Notes under the pieces: generated by a model
Databases searched by the model: none
What the model saw: the letters and a program-made list of their open reading frames with translations, nothing else
Told to the model about the DNA's origin: nothing
Translations under genes and position numbers: made by a program
Part shown: positions 24,398-41,330 of the stretch, piece by piece
Position numbering within the stretch: the first letter of the stretch is position 1
How the letters are laid out: each line of letters begins with the position of its first letter
Source of the DNA: Dichomitus squalens LYAD-421 SS1
Lineage: Eukaryota; Basidiomycota; Agaricomycetes; Polyporales; Polyporaceae
Length of the DNA: 53,275 nt
Assembly: GCF_000275845.1 (NCBI RefSeq)
Contig: NW_006766927.1
Span: forward strand, 5,825 to 59,099
Direction: 5' to 3'

Positions 24398-25323
24398 CTA
24401 AGCATGCTGAGATGACCTCCGAGCCATCGCCTTCCCAAGCTCCCAGTCCCTCGCGAACTCCGGGCCAAATATGCCTTCAATCAACGACGTCTTTCCATCG
24501 CTATCGTCAAGTGCAAAGTCAGATCAAGAAAACACCAAAATGTGAGCCAACGTACGGCTTCTGACGTGAATCACTGTTCGGGAGACGGTAGACCGCCTCG
24601 CGATACCTCGTCACGTTCACGGCAAGCTCGAGCTCGAGCAGGTTGAACTCTTCCACCTCGAGGGGCGCCGCACGTTCGACGATGTCCTCCAGCGCACGGG
24701 GAAGGAGCTCATGGGCTTTGTAGCGCCGGGCAGCATCAAGCCGGACGACGCAATCCGGATCGAGGTCTATTTGCCGTATGGCCAGCTCGCGCATGTGTGT
24801 GAAACCCCATTGCGACGCCAGTCTCAGGACGTTCACCCACGACGTCGGCCCGGGGGCAAAAGTCCCGTCCGCTCTGCCGGCAGCGTCGTCAGTCATCTGT
24901 AACCATCTCTGATAGCTGGATCATTGAACGCATACTTGCATGGCGCAGGCATCAAGACCCGCAGGAAGTCGCGGAACTCGATAGCAGTGACGCCTTCGAT
25001 GTGGTCGACGTCGCAGATGTCCTCGACAGTGCCTGCCGCTGGCGGGTCTACGTGAAGCATCTTCCGAAAGAAGCCCGAGGCAAGCAAGAAGTGCGTCGGG
25101 ATGCGGAAACGAACAAAATCGACCTGCGAAGGACATCAGCGACTGTCTCGCTTGTAGGACTTGCAACGCAAACCTCGAACGTATGGAGATCATAGTAGAA
25201 GTGGGGGTCGGGGACCCAGTCCGGTCTGGGGTTCGAACCGGATCTCGACGAGGAGCTGGACTTGGATGTCGAATTCGATTTCAAGTTCGTTGACCCCGAC
25301 TTTGAGTGCGTCCAGCTAGCCAT
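24398..25323 (-). CDS. BTB/POZ-domain protein 1
   Basis: Exons (minus, high to low): 25323-25174, 25123-24936, 24873-24556, 24500-24398; phases agree and give 252 aa. The N-terminus is a Ser/Lys-rich tail, then a BTB fold entering at DPHFYYDLHTFEVDFVRFRI and THFLLASGFFRKML. It is followed by the helical half TSWVNVLRLASQWGFTHMRE and a region with ERAAPLEVEEFNLLEL. The C-terminus FGPEFARDWE is typical of basidiomycete single-domain BTB proteins, which may recruit targets to Cul3 or self-associate; no partner is evident. The second intron is placed with acceptor GGCAG after a CTGACGAC branch (24874), because a nearer acceptor would give an early stop. Start ATG at 25323 opens the only in-phase frame. 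It heads a trio of BTB genes on the same strand. Confidence 0.82.
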
Positions 25324-26091
25324 AGTTGCGGTATGGTTTGAGAAGGTTGTAGAGGAGAGGGACTTCAGAGATTCCGATGCAGACCGAGGCCCCGCCCACT
25401 CACCTCGGCGACTTAAATGTCCTCCACATCGTACCGCAGCCGGAACGCGATGCTGCGGTACATCTGCGACAGCTGTCAAATTGCTACAACACTGGATGGA
25501 GCATCTGGTCGTGGATCGTCGCCTACATAGAGTAGGGACCGTACAACTGTCGACGCAACAAGAGGTTTCGGCACTGAACTGGGCATGCCAACGACTCCAA
25601 GGGATATCGAGTAAGCGAGCGAGCGCATGCGTGTCACAGGAGACTGCTCAGGGCAATCCTTGTTTGTCTATATAGATAGGCCGTCGGCGCCGACATCCAC
25701 CATGTACCAAATATGGGTCGTCTGTCAACCATTTCGGATTGAATCTGTCATGGAGATTAGGGTGCTGCGGTAGAGAGGCATTGGTGACAACACACCTAGT
25801 TCGAATGTTTATTCGACCGTGATCTTCGACGTCCGTTGGCTGTCCTGTGACCAAGTAGACAGAATACGTACTGGTCTGCCACTGCCGTAGAGAAGGAAAC
25901 ACGTCGTGCTTGAAGCGTCGCGACGGGCGGATGTGAGCGGCGAATGTAACAAAATGCAAATACAATGAGCATCAAATACAGCAAAGACACAACAGGTACC
26001 GGAGAGAGAGCGCAGCGCGACTACTCATACAAAGTACATCACATACATATCAAACAGGAACATACCAAGCAACAGCACATACAACGATCGC
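25324..26091. other. Intergenic between two BTB genes
   Basis: Contains the promoter of BTB protein 1 and the 3' end of BTB protein 2. The part next to 26091 is rich in ACAT/ATAC strings. No supported gene. Confidence 0.4.
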
Positions 26092-27112
26092 TTAATACAA
26101 ATCCGCCCCAAACACCACGCGGATTTTCTGCGAAAAGTCCGCCTGCTTCCTCAGCGCAGCAAGCGTCACGGCTCCCGCCCTAGCACCTGCCGGAAGCTGC
26201 TGTCCATGCCCATGAGCATGCCCCGCGGTTGCGTTCGCGATATGCCCATGCGCGACCGTGCAGTAGTTGCACCCACAAACGCACGTCCCCGTAAACGTGA
26301 CGCTCTCCCTGATCTGGAAGAGCTTTGCAGCAGTCTCCCACCCTAGCGCCTCCAGGTCCTGCGCGGACAGCGGCTGCTCCTGCTGCGCGAGTGTCGTGAG
26401 CGCGGGCTCGAGCCAGCCGGGGATGTTGTACCTGCGCGCGAGGACGATGCGCGCGGCGGGGGAGGTGACGAGCCGGGAGAGTTCAGTGATGGCGCGTTCG
26501 CGGATGTCGTCAAAGATCCACATTGTGGCAAGGCGGAGGACGGACGTCCATTGGGGTTGTGTCAGGATGCGCGCGGAGCCGTAGCCACTGTCGGGGTGCG
26601 CGCGATGGACGAGAGGGTCTAAGAGCGGAACTAGAGTGCGAAGCGGGGAAGACTCACGCCCTGAACATGACCCAAAGGAGAGGCCTGAACTCCTCCTCCG
26701 TCACCCCTTCGAGCTTGATGGGATTGTCGTCGTTCGAGCCTTCGACGCCGTACGCGCTGTTCAGAGGAGGTAATCCAAAAGTGTCCGAGAACGCCTTAGA
26801 GTCGTGCTCAAACGGGCGGCGGGGAACCTTGAAGAGGACGCCTCCGACCTGCGTTGGGAAAGAACGCTCGTTTGCGATCGGAGAATGGGTACAGCACTGC
26901 CGAGAGCTTACGAGGAAGACGACGTCCTGGCAATAGAATTCGTCGTCTCGCCTTGGGGACAGAGGCGGTGTAGGGATCGACGGTTCCGTAGTCGCCAGCT
27001 GCGGAGCGAGAGTGTGAGTTGGGCTAAGCTTGGGAAGGGCGACGGCAGGGATGATTGGAGAGGGAACCGCAGTGGTAGTCGTCGATTCGGGGTTCATGTT
27101 GAAAGCGGCCAT
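26092..27112 (-). CDS. BTB/POZ-domain protein 2, with Cys/His-rich C-terminal loop
   Basis: Exons (minus): 27112-26912, 26848-26658, 26587-26092, giving 295 aa. I start at ATG 27112 (MAAFNMNPES), since the upstream open codons begin only with GTG. A Pro/Thr-rich leader (1-55) precedes the BTB region, with DEFYCQDVVFLVGGVLFKVP, DSKAFSDTFGLPP and TEEEFRPLLWVMF. The helical half contains WTSVLRLATMWIFDDIRERA, RRYNIPGWLEPAL and TLAQQEQPLSAQDLEALG, as in basidiomycete BTB proteins. Near residues 235-265 there is an unusual Cys/His-rich insertion, CVCGCNYC followed by AHGH and HAHGHG, that could bind metal. Intron 1 (63 nt) is stop-free and frame-neutral, so retention would add 21 residues. It faces the Fe2OG gene's 3' end only 445 nt away. 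Confidence 0.85.
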
Positions 27113-27557
27113 GGAGGATCCGATGTCCAAGGACAGCACTGGGGAGCATGGGAGGTGCAGGTCCCACCCAGTCGGGTTGACAGTGGCTGCAGGGGTGTGT
27201 TATCGTTATCAGGAGGAGGGAAGAGTGGGGTTTGCAGACCTGCCAATACAGCCGGAGAGGTTCGTCGTGGTGGGGTGCTGCGGTAGTCCAACTTCGAAAC
27301 TTTCTCGAGACGGAGAAGAACGCAAGGGATCCCGCGCACGGGTGATAAAGAGTTGCAACGGCGACGTTGTGGTGTAGGCCAAAGAGCACCGACGTCCTCC
27401 CCGCCGTGGTCGACGGCGGAGAGTCTCGTCGGGCGCACTGAGCGCCCACGTTCAGAGCACTCATACTTGGCCTACATTTAATGTATCACACATTGCGCCG
27501 TCTTCTTCGTATACAGAGGCACGTATCACAAAGAGAAATACATTGGTCGTAAACGAA
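27113..27557. other. Promoter region of BTB protein 2
   Basis: Between the BTB 2 start and the stop of the oxygenase gene. Only short frames; no distinct regulatory motif noted. Confidence 0.4.
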
Positions 27558-29160
27558 TCAGTCTTTTTCATTCTTAGCCTCGTCTTCCTCGTCTTCCCCT
27601 TCATTCTCGTCTTCATCCTCCTCCTCTTCAAACTGCTCTTTAAACTGCTCTTCATCCTCCTCTTCATCCGCCTCTTCATCCTCATCTTCATCCTCCTCTT
27701 CCCTGGCCGTTTTCCCGCTTTCCCTACCCAACGTCTTGCATCTCTCGTCAACGCCAGGCACGTCGACGAGGATACATACCCTAGTCCAGAAGTACCCAAG
27801 GGACGCTTCGTTACCGTAATGCAGGTAGTCCGATCGGGGGCCACCCCCGCTTGGATTCGTGACCCAGTATACCGTCAACGAATTACCCCCAATTTCGCCT
27901 TCGTACTCATCCCCGTCCTCGTACTTATCCCCCTCCCTCCACAGAGCGCCATCTTTCCCAGAGAACACCTTGCTCTTCAGCACCAAGCCGTCGTGTCGCT
28001 TCAGAAGCGCTCTCTCCACACACTCCACCTGACCCCAGTCGGCTAGGTTGACCATATGGTCGAGGACGATGTCGTGCTCGCTGACCAGACGGAACTTTGG
28101 CTCCATGCCCATCGCGGTCCACGCCTTGTACAGCACAGCGTCGCTGCCTTTGAGCCATCGGCTCAAGCCCTTGAAGGGGTTCCAGTCGGCGTCGCCACAC
28201 GTAGCAGGGAACGCGTAGCTGTGGTTCAGTCCGAAGCCCAGCGTCCCTCCCTCCGGCATGAACGTCGGGTCGCTCAACAGCGCACCCAACGCGTCCTTGA
28301 CCTCGTACGTGTTCGAGTTAATGGGCGTACGGACCTTGAGGCGCGCGGTCGGTGCGAGCTTACGCCTGTCGCCATAGTACAGATTGTATGTCAATGTGAC
28401 GCGGTGGCCGGAAACGACGGGCATGACCTCGTGCTCGACGTCGCTGAAGAACGCAACGTAGGCGAGGCTGTTAGCCCGCCCGGCGAGCATGGCTGCCGAG
28501 TCGAACGTCCACTCATCCCCTCGATGGCGTAGGACGAGCGCACCACCCTCATGGGCGGTAGGGAAGACGACAACTAGGGAGCCGAACATTTTCTTCCCGC
28601 GGGGCGTGTCCCTATGGGGTTTGAAGAACGCGCCTTCCCCTGATCATACGAAAATCGAGGTGAGTGTGTGATTATCTCCACGAGGGTTGCGATTGCTTAC
28701 CGTACACATTCAGCTTGTACAGCTCGGCGCGGATATTGAGTTTGTGATCTCTACGAGGCAACAAGCCAAGGTTCACTGCCTTCAGCAGCCCGATGTCCTC
28801 GACGTCAAGCCGGGTCACGAAGCGCTCCGCGTCCATCTTCCCCGCCTTGCGGTACGTCTCGTCGAGCACTGTTTCTGTCCCTCGACCAAACTTCGCAGCG
28901 TCGCACGCTTGCGCGAGTTTGCCAAGGGCTTCGGTGTTCGCGGTCTGCGATAGATTGATGAACCTATTCGAGCTTAATGAGGCGCTCTCGAACAAAGTGC
29001 GAGAGGGAGACCATGAAATTGCCTACCTTGCGTCCTCCTTGCCGTAGTAGAGTTCGAAGTTGGCAGGGGATAGCTCGAGGGTGCCGCTGCAATAGGGAGA
29101 TCGCGCGGTCAAGGTTTCCCGTAAACGACGCAGTAGGGAGAGCGCAGTTGATTCAGTCAT
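27558..29160 (-). CDS. Fe(II)/2-oxoglutarate-dependent oxygenase-like protein with acidic tail
   Basis: Exons (minus): 29160-29027, 28963-28701, 28639-27558, giving 492 aa. The protein matches a common basidiomycete family with a prolyl-hydroxylase-type Fe2OG domain. The first iron ligands are in FFKPHRDTPRGKKMFGSLVV (His141 and Asp143). The distal His is in FFSDVEHEV (His202) and the oxoglutarate-binding Arg in GHRVTLTYN (Arg212), so the facial triad looks intact and an oxidative reaction is likely; the substrate is unknown. The N-terminal part has ELSPANFELYYG and ALGKLAQACDAAKFGRG. The last about 50 residues (from about 442) are almost only Glu and Asp with two near-repeats EQFKEQF and EQFEEEE; this tail is not part of the usual fold and was probably built by GAA/GAG/GAT repeat expansion. 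Start at the first ATG in phase. Confidence 0.83.
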
Positions 29161-30248
29161 ATTCTACCGGTCGAGTGGCTGGACACGCAGGAGAGGAGAG
29201 GAGTTCTGAGCTCCCATCCCAACCGCTAGGCCTTTTTATGTCGGTCGCAGTAGCGGAGATTTTTCCAGAGGCGAACGTGTCCGAGGCGTGTGTCCGACAT
29301 GTGCTGACCGTGTCTTCCTCCTTTGGGCGATATGAGTCGCGATGGGAGCAGAATGTCCACAACATGGATCCACAAAGACAGAGCATCCGTGTCGGGTATT
29401 TGCACTTTTTGAACACGTAATAGTCAAACTCTCCCATCACATTCATATATGGCTGGATGACTCGACTTCTCCCAACATGCGGCATGCTATAGCTCAGCTG
29501 CTCAACTCCGATAGTGATATTCGTCGGGCGAGTCCTTCCGAGACGCCTTGCCCGTTTCATCAGCACTGACTCCTTCGTAGTCTGCACCCAGTCTATCGGT
29601 ATCCGAGAAATGCAAATGAGATCCACTCTCAGAGGTAGCGGCATGCGGACAAGAACAGCGGCTTCCAGAATGGGCTGCACGTTCGCCGTCTTCCTCGCCA
29701 GCCGCCTGGTCAGGGGCATTTAGGAGCGCTCGCATCTACGCATCTCCTGCTCACAGGTGGTCTTAGATGGTGGCTGTCCCCTTACGGACATTACCCAAGA
29801 TCCAAGCGAATCGCTACTTCGTCGCCAAACAAGAGCGAGCGCTCCTCACACCTGTCCTTCGCCAGCACGACTTGCTGACGGTTGCTCTCAAGAGCGGCAG
29901 AGTCTGGTATCTGGAGCGCATCGGAACTGGTGGATGCTGATGCGGCAGGTAGCTTAGGCGGTTACGATGACGTACTAACGGAGTTCGCAAGAGTCGTAGG
30001 TCGTATTCAGTGTCCGAGTCGCGGACCACGATGATCATAGTCACGACAAAACATCTGCATTGGATTTCCCGGTTGCTCCTCATGTAGATTTGAGTAATAG
30101 AGAGGACTGAGCCCGCCACATAACTGGACATATGGAACCTTACCCGATCCCCAAACCAACAACTACGCATACAGCCGAAATTACGAACATTCACACCATG
30201 ATCCTCGCAAGATATTAGGGCGAGGATACCCACCGACGTCCAAGCCGC
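29161..30248. other. Intergenic between oxygenase and laccase
   Basis: A 188-codon minus-strand frame (29153-29719) and an overlapping frame (29502-29735, acidic and hydrophilic) are open, but neither has motifs or a clear start. One could be a leader exon of a small gene. No supported feature. Confidence 0.35.
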
Positions 30249-32335
30249 TCACTGATCGTCAGACGAGAGAGCATCGTATGTCGGGCAGAGGTCTGACCAC
30301 GACTTTGGCACGGGGTTGGCGGCCTTAATATCGGAGACGTCCTCTGCAAAGACGACGGCGAAGCCAGCGTCGAGGTGGAAGTCGATATGACAATGGAGGA
30401 ACCAAGGGCCAGGGTTGTCCGTCTGAAAGCGAATGGTGACACTGTCGTTAGCTGCGGGCGTGCCGGTTGACACGACGTCGCGCCAGACGGGGTCAATGTA
30501 GTTGTACTTCTGTGAGCCCGCACTGCGCACCACGGCGAAGGCATGCTGTTGAGAGTAAGATGCTGTGAATATAACTCCTATATGGGGAACGGATGGCAAC
30601 AGGACGTACGCCGTGGAGGTGAAAGGGATGGGGAGCACCAGGGGCGTTCAACGTGGCGGGTAAAGTGAGTTCAATGGATGCGTCCCTAGGAAGTTCGTAG
30701 ACACTGCCGGCTGGCAGGAGGTCCGTGGCAGACTGCGCCCCGCTGATGATCTGAAGCAGGACAGGGACAGTGGGAGGCACGAAGGTAGCGTTGTTAATGA
30801 AGAAATTGGTGCCGTTGAAGTTGAAGGCCAAATTGATAGCTTTGTCGACACCTCCCTGGAAAGGGAGACCAGGCTGGAGGGACAACGATGTTGGGCATAT
30901 CAATATCTGGTTCCTTCGAACCGACTGGTTACGCACTGTTATTCTCGGGATGAGAGGGTGGAGATCAACCTCGTCAAGGAGGTCCTCAGTCGACTGCTGG
31001 GACGTCGTAGGCTCTACTGTTGCGGCCCCTTGATAGCGTAGGATGGCCGAGTTGATGCCATCTGCGAAGCCCACATTACCGAAATTCGGGTTGGCCCGGA
31101 TCCAGTAATTGTCCACGGTCTGGTTCGCTGTAAGCTAGACGAGCCCGTGAGCCTCGGCTTCCACGCAGACTGAGCTTGGTAGAATGCTCACAATAAACGA
31201 ATAGCGTTGAGCAGCGAATATCTGAATGGCGTTGACCGTGACCGGATCAGTCTCGATGCCATCAACTTCGATGACAGATAGATCGTGATTGTCAATGCTG
31301 AAGACGTAGTTCGGATCGCAGGACAGAGACACAAGGCGGAAGCGATAGCTATTACTGACTGTTAGCTCAATGTCAAGACATCTGAAACATATACGCACCG
31401 CTTGCCATGCGAGACCGGGATCACGGCGAGATCAGCGGTCGGCGTGCTGGGGCTCCGGCCAAGACCATTGATAAGGGTAGCATCAGAACCGAACCTTGTT
31501 GCCATACAAGCAATGAGTCACGTAAATCTGTGAAAAAAGCTACCAAAACGCACGGGAAGCGGGGTCCAAGTCTGGCGGCAACGTGGTACCAGTCCGCAAT
31601 GGTGATGACGGTGGAGGCTACGCCACATGAACATCAGAATTTACACAAACCACATGCAGGTTCAGCGTACTACTGACCGTCGTCAACATCATATAGCAGG
31701 CGAAGAGGGTCAAGAGGATCATATACGACGAAGGGACCTCTCAGACCATCGCAGTATTGCGTAGACAGATGACTGTGGTACCAGAAGGTCCCTGCATGGG
31801 TGGGGTTAGGTATCAGTACCCCTTCAATCACATCTATCGCTGGACTTTCGACTTACCAGCCTGATCGGGCACATGAAAGTCGTACAGGAACGAGTTACCA
31901 CTAGAAATCGGGCATTGGTTCACGAAGGCAGGGCCATCTGCCCAATTTGTGCCTTTCTGGAAGAAACCGTGCCAGTGCTGCGGGAGAACATCAAACTCGT
32001 GAAGAGAAAGAGCAAAGGAAGGAATTTACGATACTAGTGGACTTCAGCATCGTATGGTTCGTCAGCTTGTCTATGACATTGAGTTGGAAGCGATCACCCT
32101 ATCGTACTAAACGTCAGTTTGTAGTCAAAGGAGGGAATGTAAGTGAAGGGCAGACCCTGTTGCCAGTGATGAGCGGTCCAGGGAAGACACCGTTCACCAC
32201 AATGGCAGCACGAGTAAAGCCATCTGGGGCGATGTCGGCGTTATAAATGGTCAAGTCGGCAACAGGTCCAATGCTTGCATACGCGGAGGCAGCACAGAGG
32301 ACGGTGATATAGTAAATCCACTGAAACTTGGCCAT
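30249..32335 (-). CDS. Laccase (multicopper oxidase), secreted
   Basis: Benzenediol:oxygen oxidoreductase. Ten exons (minus): 32335-32156, 32098-32030, 31977-31857, 31791-31678, 31617-31554, 31494-31399, 31348-31192, 31134-30937, 30873-30610, 30545-30249; phases close exactly to 519 aa, normal for basidiomycete laccases. A signal peptide ([11 protein letters not shown]) is followed by the mature start near SIGPVADL. All four copper signatures are present: [15 protein letters not shown] (His84, His86), [19 protein letters not shown] (His129, His131), HPFHLHGHAF (His415, His418, His420), and [15 protein letters not shown] (His472, Cys473, His474, His478). The residue ten after Cys473 is Phe, the axial position linked in the family to high redox potential. 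It acts outside the cell on phenols and lignin-related compounds. Intron 8 (30936-30874, 63 nt) is stop-free. The first donor is GTCTGC, a weak match. Confidence 0.95.
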
Positions 32336-35300
32336 AGCGAGGGAGGGAGAGGGGACCGCACAAGGGCCTGATGGAGACCGGGGCTTGAGGAGGCAACACT
32401 TCCTCGGCACATCCTTTATGAGTGCCAGGGCGTCAGGGGCGTCGATATCCTGTACGTCGCGAATTTGGTGGCTGCTCTTCGTTGCTGCCTTACCAGGGCA
32501 TATCACGTCCACTTCTGCCATAGTCTGGAGTTACTCGCCTCCGCCCTGAAAGGCGGTGTTCAGTATGCGTGAGAGCATGCACACCTTGCATCGGGCATAC
32601 CTAGGTGCCCATGGAGCCTTCTCGTGGTTCTCACTGACCGTCGGGAATTACGACCTTCCAAATCGGCAAAGGTGAGAACCGCTGAAAGGTGACCCGATGG
32701 CATCGGTTCGTTAGAGAGCTAGACTAGGCGACCTTTGGGTGTCTGACACCGTGGGATCAAGGATTGGGATGCATGGAATAGAGACTCTCAACCGGTCCTC
32801 TTGAGGAGTTACATCTTACCGCGCTACATGCGCACTTTTCGCGACCTCAAGACGGGATCCAGAGACATACGGCGCATTGCGATCTTGACCTTGACGAACC
32901 GCAAGTGCAAGGTAGCTGCTGATGGTTCGGGTCCAAAAAGAGCCACAGTATGCGTGTTGGAGTTCGTCAGCAGCTGTGGCACGTACTACGAACCCCCAAA
33001 GCTTGCGAGACTACTGTCCGCTTGAGCAACGATATGAGAATCGTCTTAGGCGTGCAATGGAAGTCGAGACTCCAGTGTTAGGCTTAGCAGAAGCCGTCGT
33101 CAGGGACAAGAACAGGGGTGGATGCTGAGCCTGAGGCCTGGGTATCGACATGACTCCGCACGGTTTGAAGGGGTCTTCTCGTAAAGGCGGCCCTGGTTGA
33201 AGCAAGCGGACGGGCTGCCATAGAGGGACCCCTCTGGCGTCTATCTCGACGTGTCATGGGCGTCTGCGATGATACGTTGCTGGGATTCCTTTGAACAGCC
33301 AGCTCGATGTCCTTTCCGCCTCATTGACAAGCTACAGCTGACGCTTACCAGTGCGCCATCGCTCATCTACAAACCTTGCCGGACTGTGGTGTGTAATACT
33401 CTTTTTATGGGGGTATGTGACTGCTATCGTTCCTCTCCGATGATTCTTCGCCTGCCTCTTAGCCTCCAGGTCAAATGGCATCGCGATCCGTTATGTAAGT
33501 AAATACCGAGTATGACAGGCGATGGTCTCGTCATAACGCTTAATGCCTGTTGTAGGGACTCACATGCCAATATAGAGAGACTCGGGTCGTCGATACTCTC
33601 ATCATCATTGGCGCTAGGATCTGGATTTGCTCTGCATCCTACGTATACGTACTGATATTCTCAACGTTTCAGCCATGACCTCAACTCGCTGTCTAGGTAC
33701 CCCTCATGAATTGCCTCCGTTTGAGGACAAGGTTGACAAGGTCCACTCAGACACAAGTCTGCCGCTCGACAGTGGACGTATGGGATCCGAGTCGTATATG
33801 AATTCTACCGGTATCCTGTATACTGTGCAGGGCGCTGCTGCCCGCACGGAAAGGTTCTATGTGATCTGCCTAGTATGCAAGGCAGCTACACGAGTGACTG
33901 TAGCTCGCTGATTGAGTGATCCGCTCAAATCCCCTGTCTCCCTTTCCCTCGGATGGCCGGTTTCAAACCCCCTTCTCCTCGTCCAGGCACACTAGCGCGT
34001 CTGCGCAAGTCTTCTGCCAAGCAGCGTCAGTCGAAGCACTAGTTCTGGATCTTCCTCTCTACGGCCAGGGCCCTACTCGTGCGACGGTCGTGGCAGCGAG
34101 TCGGCGCTTTGCCTGCCGCCATTGGACATTCCGAGTCACTGATCCTTGGCCAGGTCTAACTAGGTCCGGCTCTCTTCCCTTTTGTGCACGACGACTTCCC
34201 CTTGTTGCATCCCACCGTTCCAGACATTTCGGCCAAACCGACACTTGGACCGTCTCATCTGCAATTTTCCACGAATGACCCCACCCAATCAGCGCGGCGC
34301 TGGCCGCCCATATGTCTCGCCCAGGTACCGAGGTCTCGTCCGCTCCCAAGTGTCAAAGAGAGTAACTTACTACGGCCATTGCTGTCAACCTGCGACGCAG
34401 TGCACAGATTCCCATAACCTGTACAACTCAACAACTCAGCGCAGCTCCAGCTGAGAAGGCGCATGTATCGTTTTGTAACATATTCGTCATGCTGTCGATG
34501 ATAGACGTGCAAGCTCGGCGGAGAGTGTCTCAAGGTGAATGTCGAATTCGAGGGAACACACGTTACAGATTGCCGTCAGTCCCTATCTGTGAAACTATGG
34601 CTACCAGATGACTGATAGGCATATAGTCTCATGACGCAGGGCCGAAGTTCGAACATCTCGACTGCAGGAAGAGATGGGGATCCCGCCGTGAAGAACTACT
34701 ATTTTGACGTTCCAATTCCTTGATCGCCTGTGACATTACACGGCCATTCGCCATTGAAACACCGAAGGCCTTCCATCAAGATAGACGATATGCCACCTAG
34801 ATTCGTCTACATTGATCGATCATGTTTGCAGAAGAACTGCTAGCTGCGTATGAGAAGCAGTGCACTGCAAGATTACTCTCGCTTCCTTGCTACGCTCAAC
34901 GAGTCGGGCTCAAGTGAATTGATGTGTTCGATGATCATTGTATGTACTATTTGACTTCGTGTCCCGCCACTTATTGGTTGATGATAGTTTCCTTATTGTC
35001 ATCTGTTTACCAGGTTGCTTCAACTTCTCCTATCCCCAACTATGTCTAGGGTATATGCCAAGAGTCTGGTCGCGTCAGAGCCGGTGTAGTAAGCCTCAGC
35101 GGCGGTGATGCACTTCGTGTGTACTTTACGGAATGCTCAGGTGTGATACGCCACAAGTCATGACCGTCACAACCATAGGAATCTCCCTTTCATCAGATCT
35201 TAATCCTTTTGTAGACGTCAGGCTAGTGGCGTTAACGTCCATCAATCCCTATCACAAACTGTCTGTCGCATTGCGCTCGTTCTCCGGGATGGATAGCATT

Positions 35301-35511
35301 CGACTGCGCAGGTATGATCCCCCTTATTGCCACTGTTGGACTGCGCATGCCACGCCAGAGATCCCTCAGATATACATTCGGCCGAGTTATACGAGCCTGT
35401 ACAATACCGTACATATACAAGCTAGCTCTACGTCTCCTTTCCTAGTATCCGGTCAATATCATAGTCGTGCAAATCGCTGGTCGTGGGATTAGGAAGCGTA
35501 CTATGTGGTTT
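32336..35511. other. Laccase promoter and gene-poor region of 3.2 kb
   Basis: The minus-strand laccase start at 32335 places its promoter here; a CATAAAG-type string near 32415 is a weak TATA candidate. Between 33.0 and 35.5 kb I find only short unrelated frames, none with a convincing exon chain. Confidence 0.4.
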
Positions 35512-36254
35512 CTACTCTTGTACGAACCTTGCTATGCATGGTGCGCCCCGAGCCTTCTCACGAAGCGCCATCACTTTGAGGGCGAATTCCAAGCCAAGCT
35601 CTTTGACGTCGTCCATGGTGAGTGGTTCTGTACGCACCGCCACCTCCTTCAGTGCAGGCAAGAACCACTCCTTAACGTCGTATTGTCTCGATATGCGAAG
35701 ACGAGTCATGCAATCCTGTGATTTCAAATACTTAAGGGCCAGGGCCCTTAGCTTCGGAAAGTCCCACAAGGACGCGAGCTTGAGGACAGGTAACCACGAG
35801 GTAGGTATGAATCGTATGGAGGTGCCGTCACCAGCTGCTAAAAGCCTAGTACACCCTCATAGCATCAGCGCGGCTTATGAAAACACATACTATTATACAT
35901 ACCTGCAAGACAAGACTCTCAGGAACTCCCTGAGGTCGTCTGCTTTGATGCTCTCTAGGAAAAGAGGGTAGTCCTCGCTTGATCCCTCTCGAGGCGAATC
36001 GGACGTCGCCGGAAGGGTAAACAGTCCTTCCCACACCTCGGACTTCTCAAAGTAATGACGAGGTACGCAAAAAAGAGTGCCCTCGGCCTAGACAAACATA
36101 GTGTTGGCTTGTAGCTGACGTGCTACAAGGCATGATCTCTATGGTACTGACTTACTCGGAGGTAAAGCGGCTTGACGTCGATGAAGAAATCATTGTCTCG
36201 CGTATAGGAGTGAGGCTCCATTACTGCGATGCTTTTGTCCGACGACTGAGACAT
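35512..36254 (-). CDS. BTB/POZ-domain protein 3
   Basis: Exons (minus): 36254-36156, 36087-35903, 35845-35512, phases agreeing, 205 aa. The start MSQSSDKSIAVMEPHSYTRD leads directly into the BTB strand FFIDVKPLYLRAEGTLFCVP and RHYFEKSEVWEGLFTLPATS, then ADDLREFLRVLSC. The second half has TSWLPVLKLASLWDFPKLRA, ISRQYDVKEWFLPALKEVA, RTEPLTMDDVKELG and a short C-terminus without the extra tail of its relatives. It is the smallest of the three BTB genes and shares the same intron position, between the BTB strands and the helical region, with proteins 1 and 2, which supports a common origin. Function is unknown; Cul3 adaptor or oligomerisation roles are family guesses. The last exon could be alternatively read further if the stop at 35512 were bypassed; I see no reason for that. 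Confidence 0.8.
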
Positions 36255-36748
36255 GTTGGACGAGTACAGGTTAAAGGGCGTGAAAGTCAGCCACCGTCAC
36301 TCGCGATGTACTTATCAGATGACCCTGTGCTGCGGTAGCTGCCCAGCGCTAGAGCGCTGGAGTCTGAGGCGGCTCGCAGCGCATCAACATCAACGCGCTT
36401 CTACTTGCCCTTACGTATGCACTCTGGACCACTCGCTGTTGCTACATACGAGCGCACGAAGACAGATGATTGGAACAGGATTGTATATAGTACGAGTCAC
36501 AGCAGCACCAACGATACAGCAAGATGAACGCGCACAGCTAGTACAAGCGCGCATGCGCACAATTCTACAAGCAGCAACCAGATGAAGTCTACAATATCAC
36601 AGCATCACCGAATCCTACACACACGAAGGCCATTACTCGCACCCGTCCTCGCATACACCGCACGACACTCACGGAGTCCGTGCCACCTCCCAACAAGCAC
36701 GGGCCGGATAAGCACCGACGACCGACCAGGCACGCACGTTCGCACGTA
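36255..36748. other. Intergenic between BTB 3 and SRPK
   Basis: Holds the BTB 3 promoter and the 3' end of the kinase gene; the kinase-proximal part is ACA/CAC-rich. No supported gene. Confidence 0.4.

Positions 36749-41330
<4,582 letters not shown>

Noticed and set aside
24893..24900. Acceptor at 24897 for intron 2 of BTB protein 1
   Set aside because: It would produce an immediate stop; the acceptor at 24874 keeps the frame and has a branch site.
25215..25240. GGTTCGAACC resembling a tRNA T-loop
   Set aside because: It lies in the coding part of BTB protein 1, and no acceptor, D or anticodon stems can be drawn around it.
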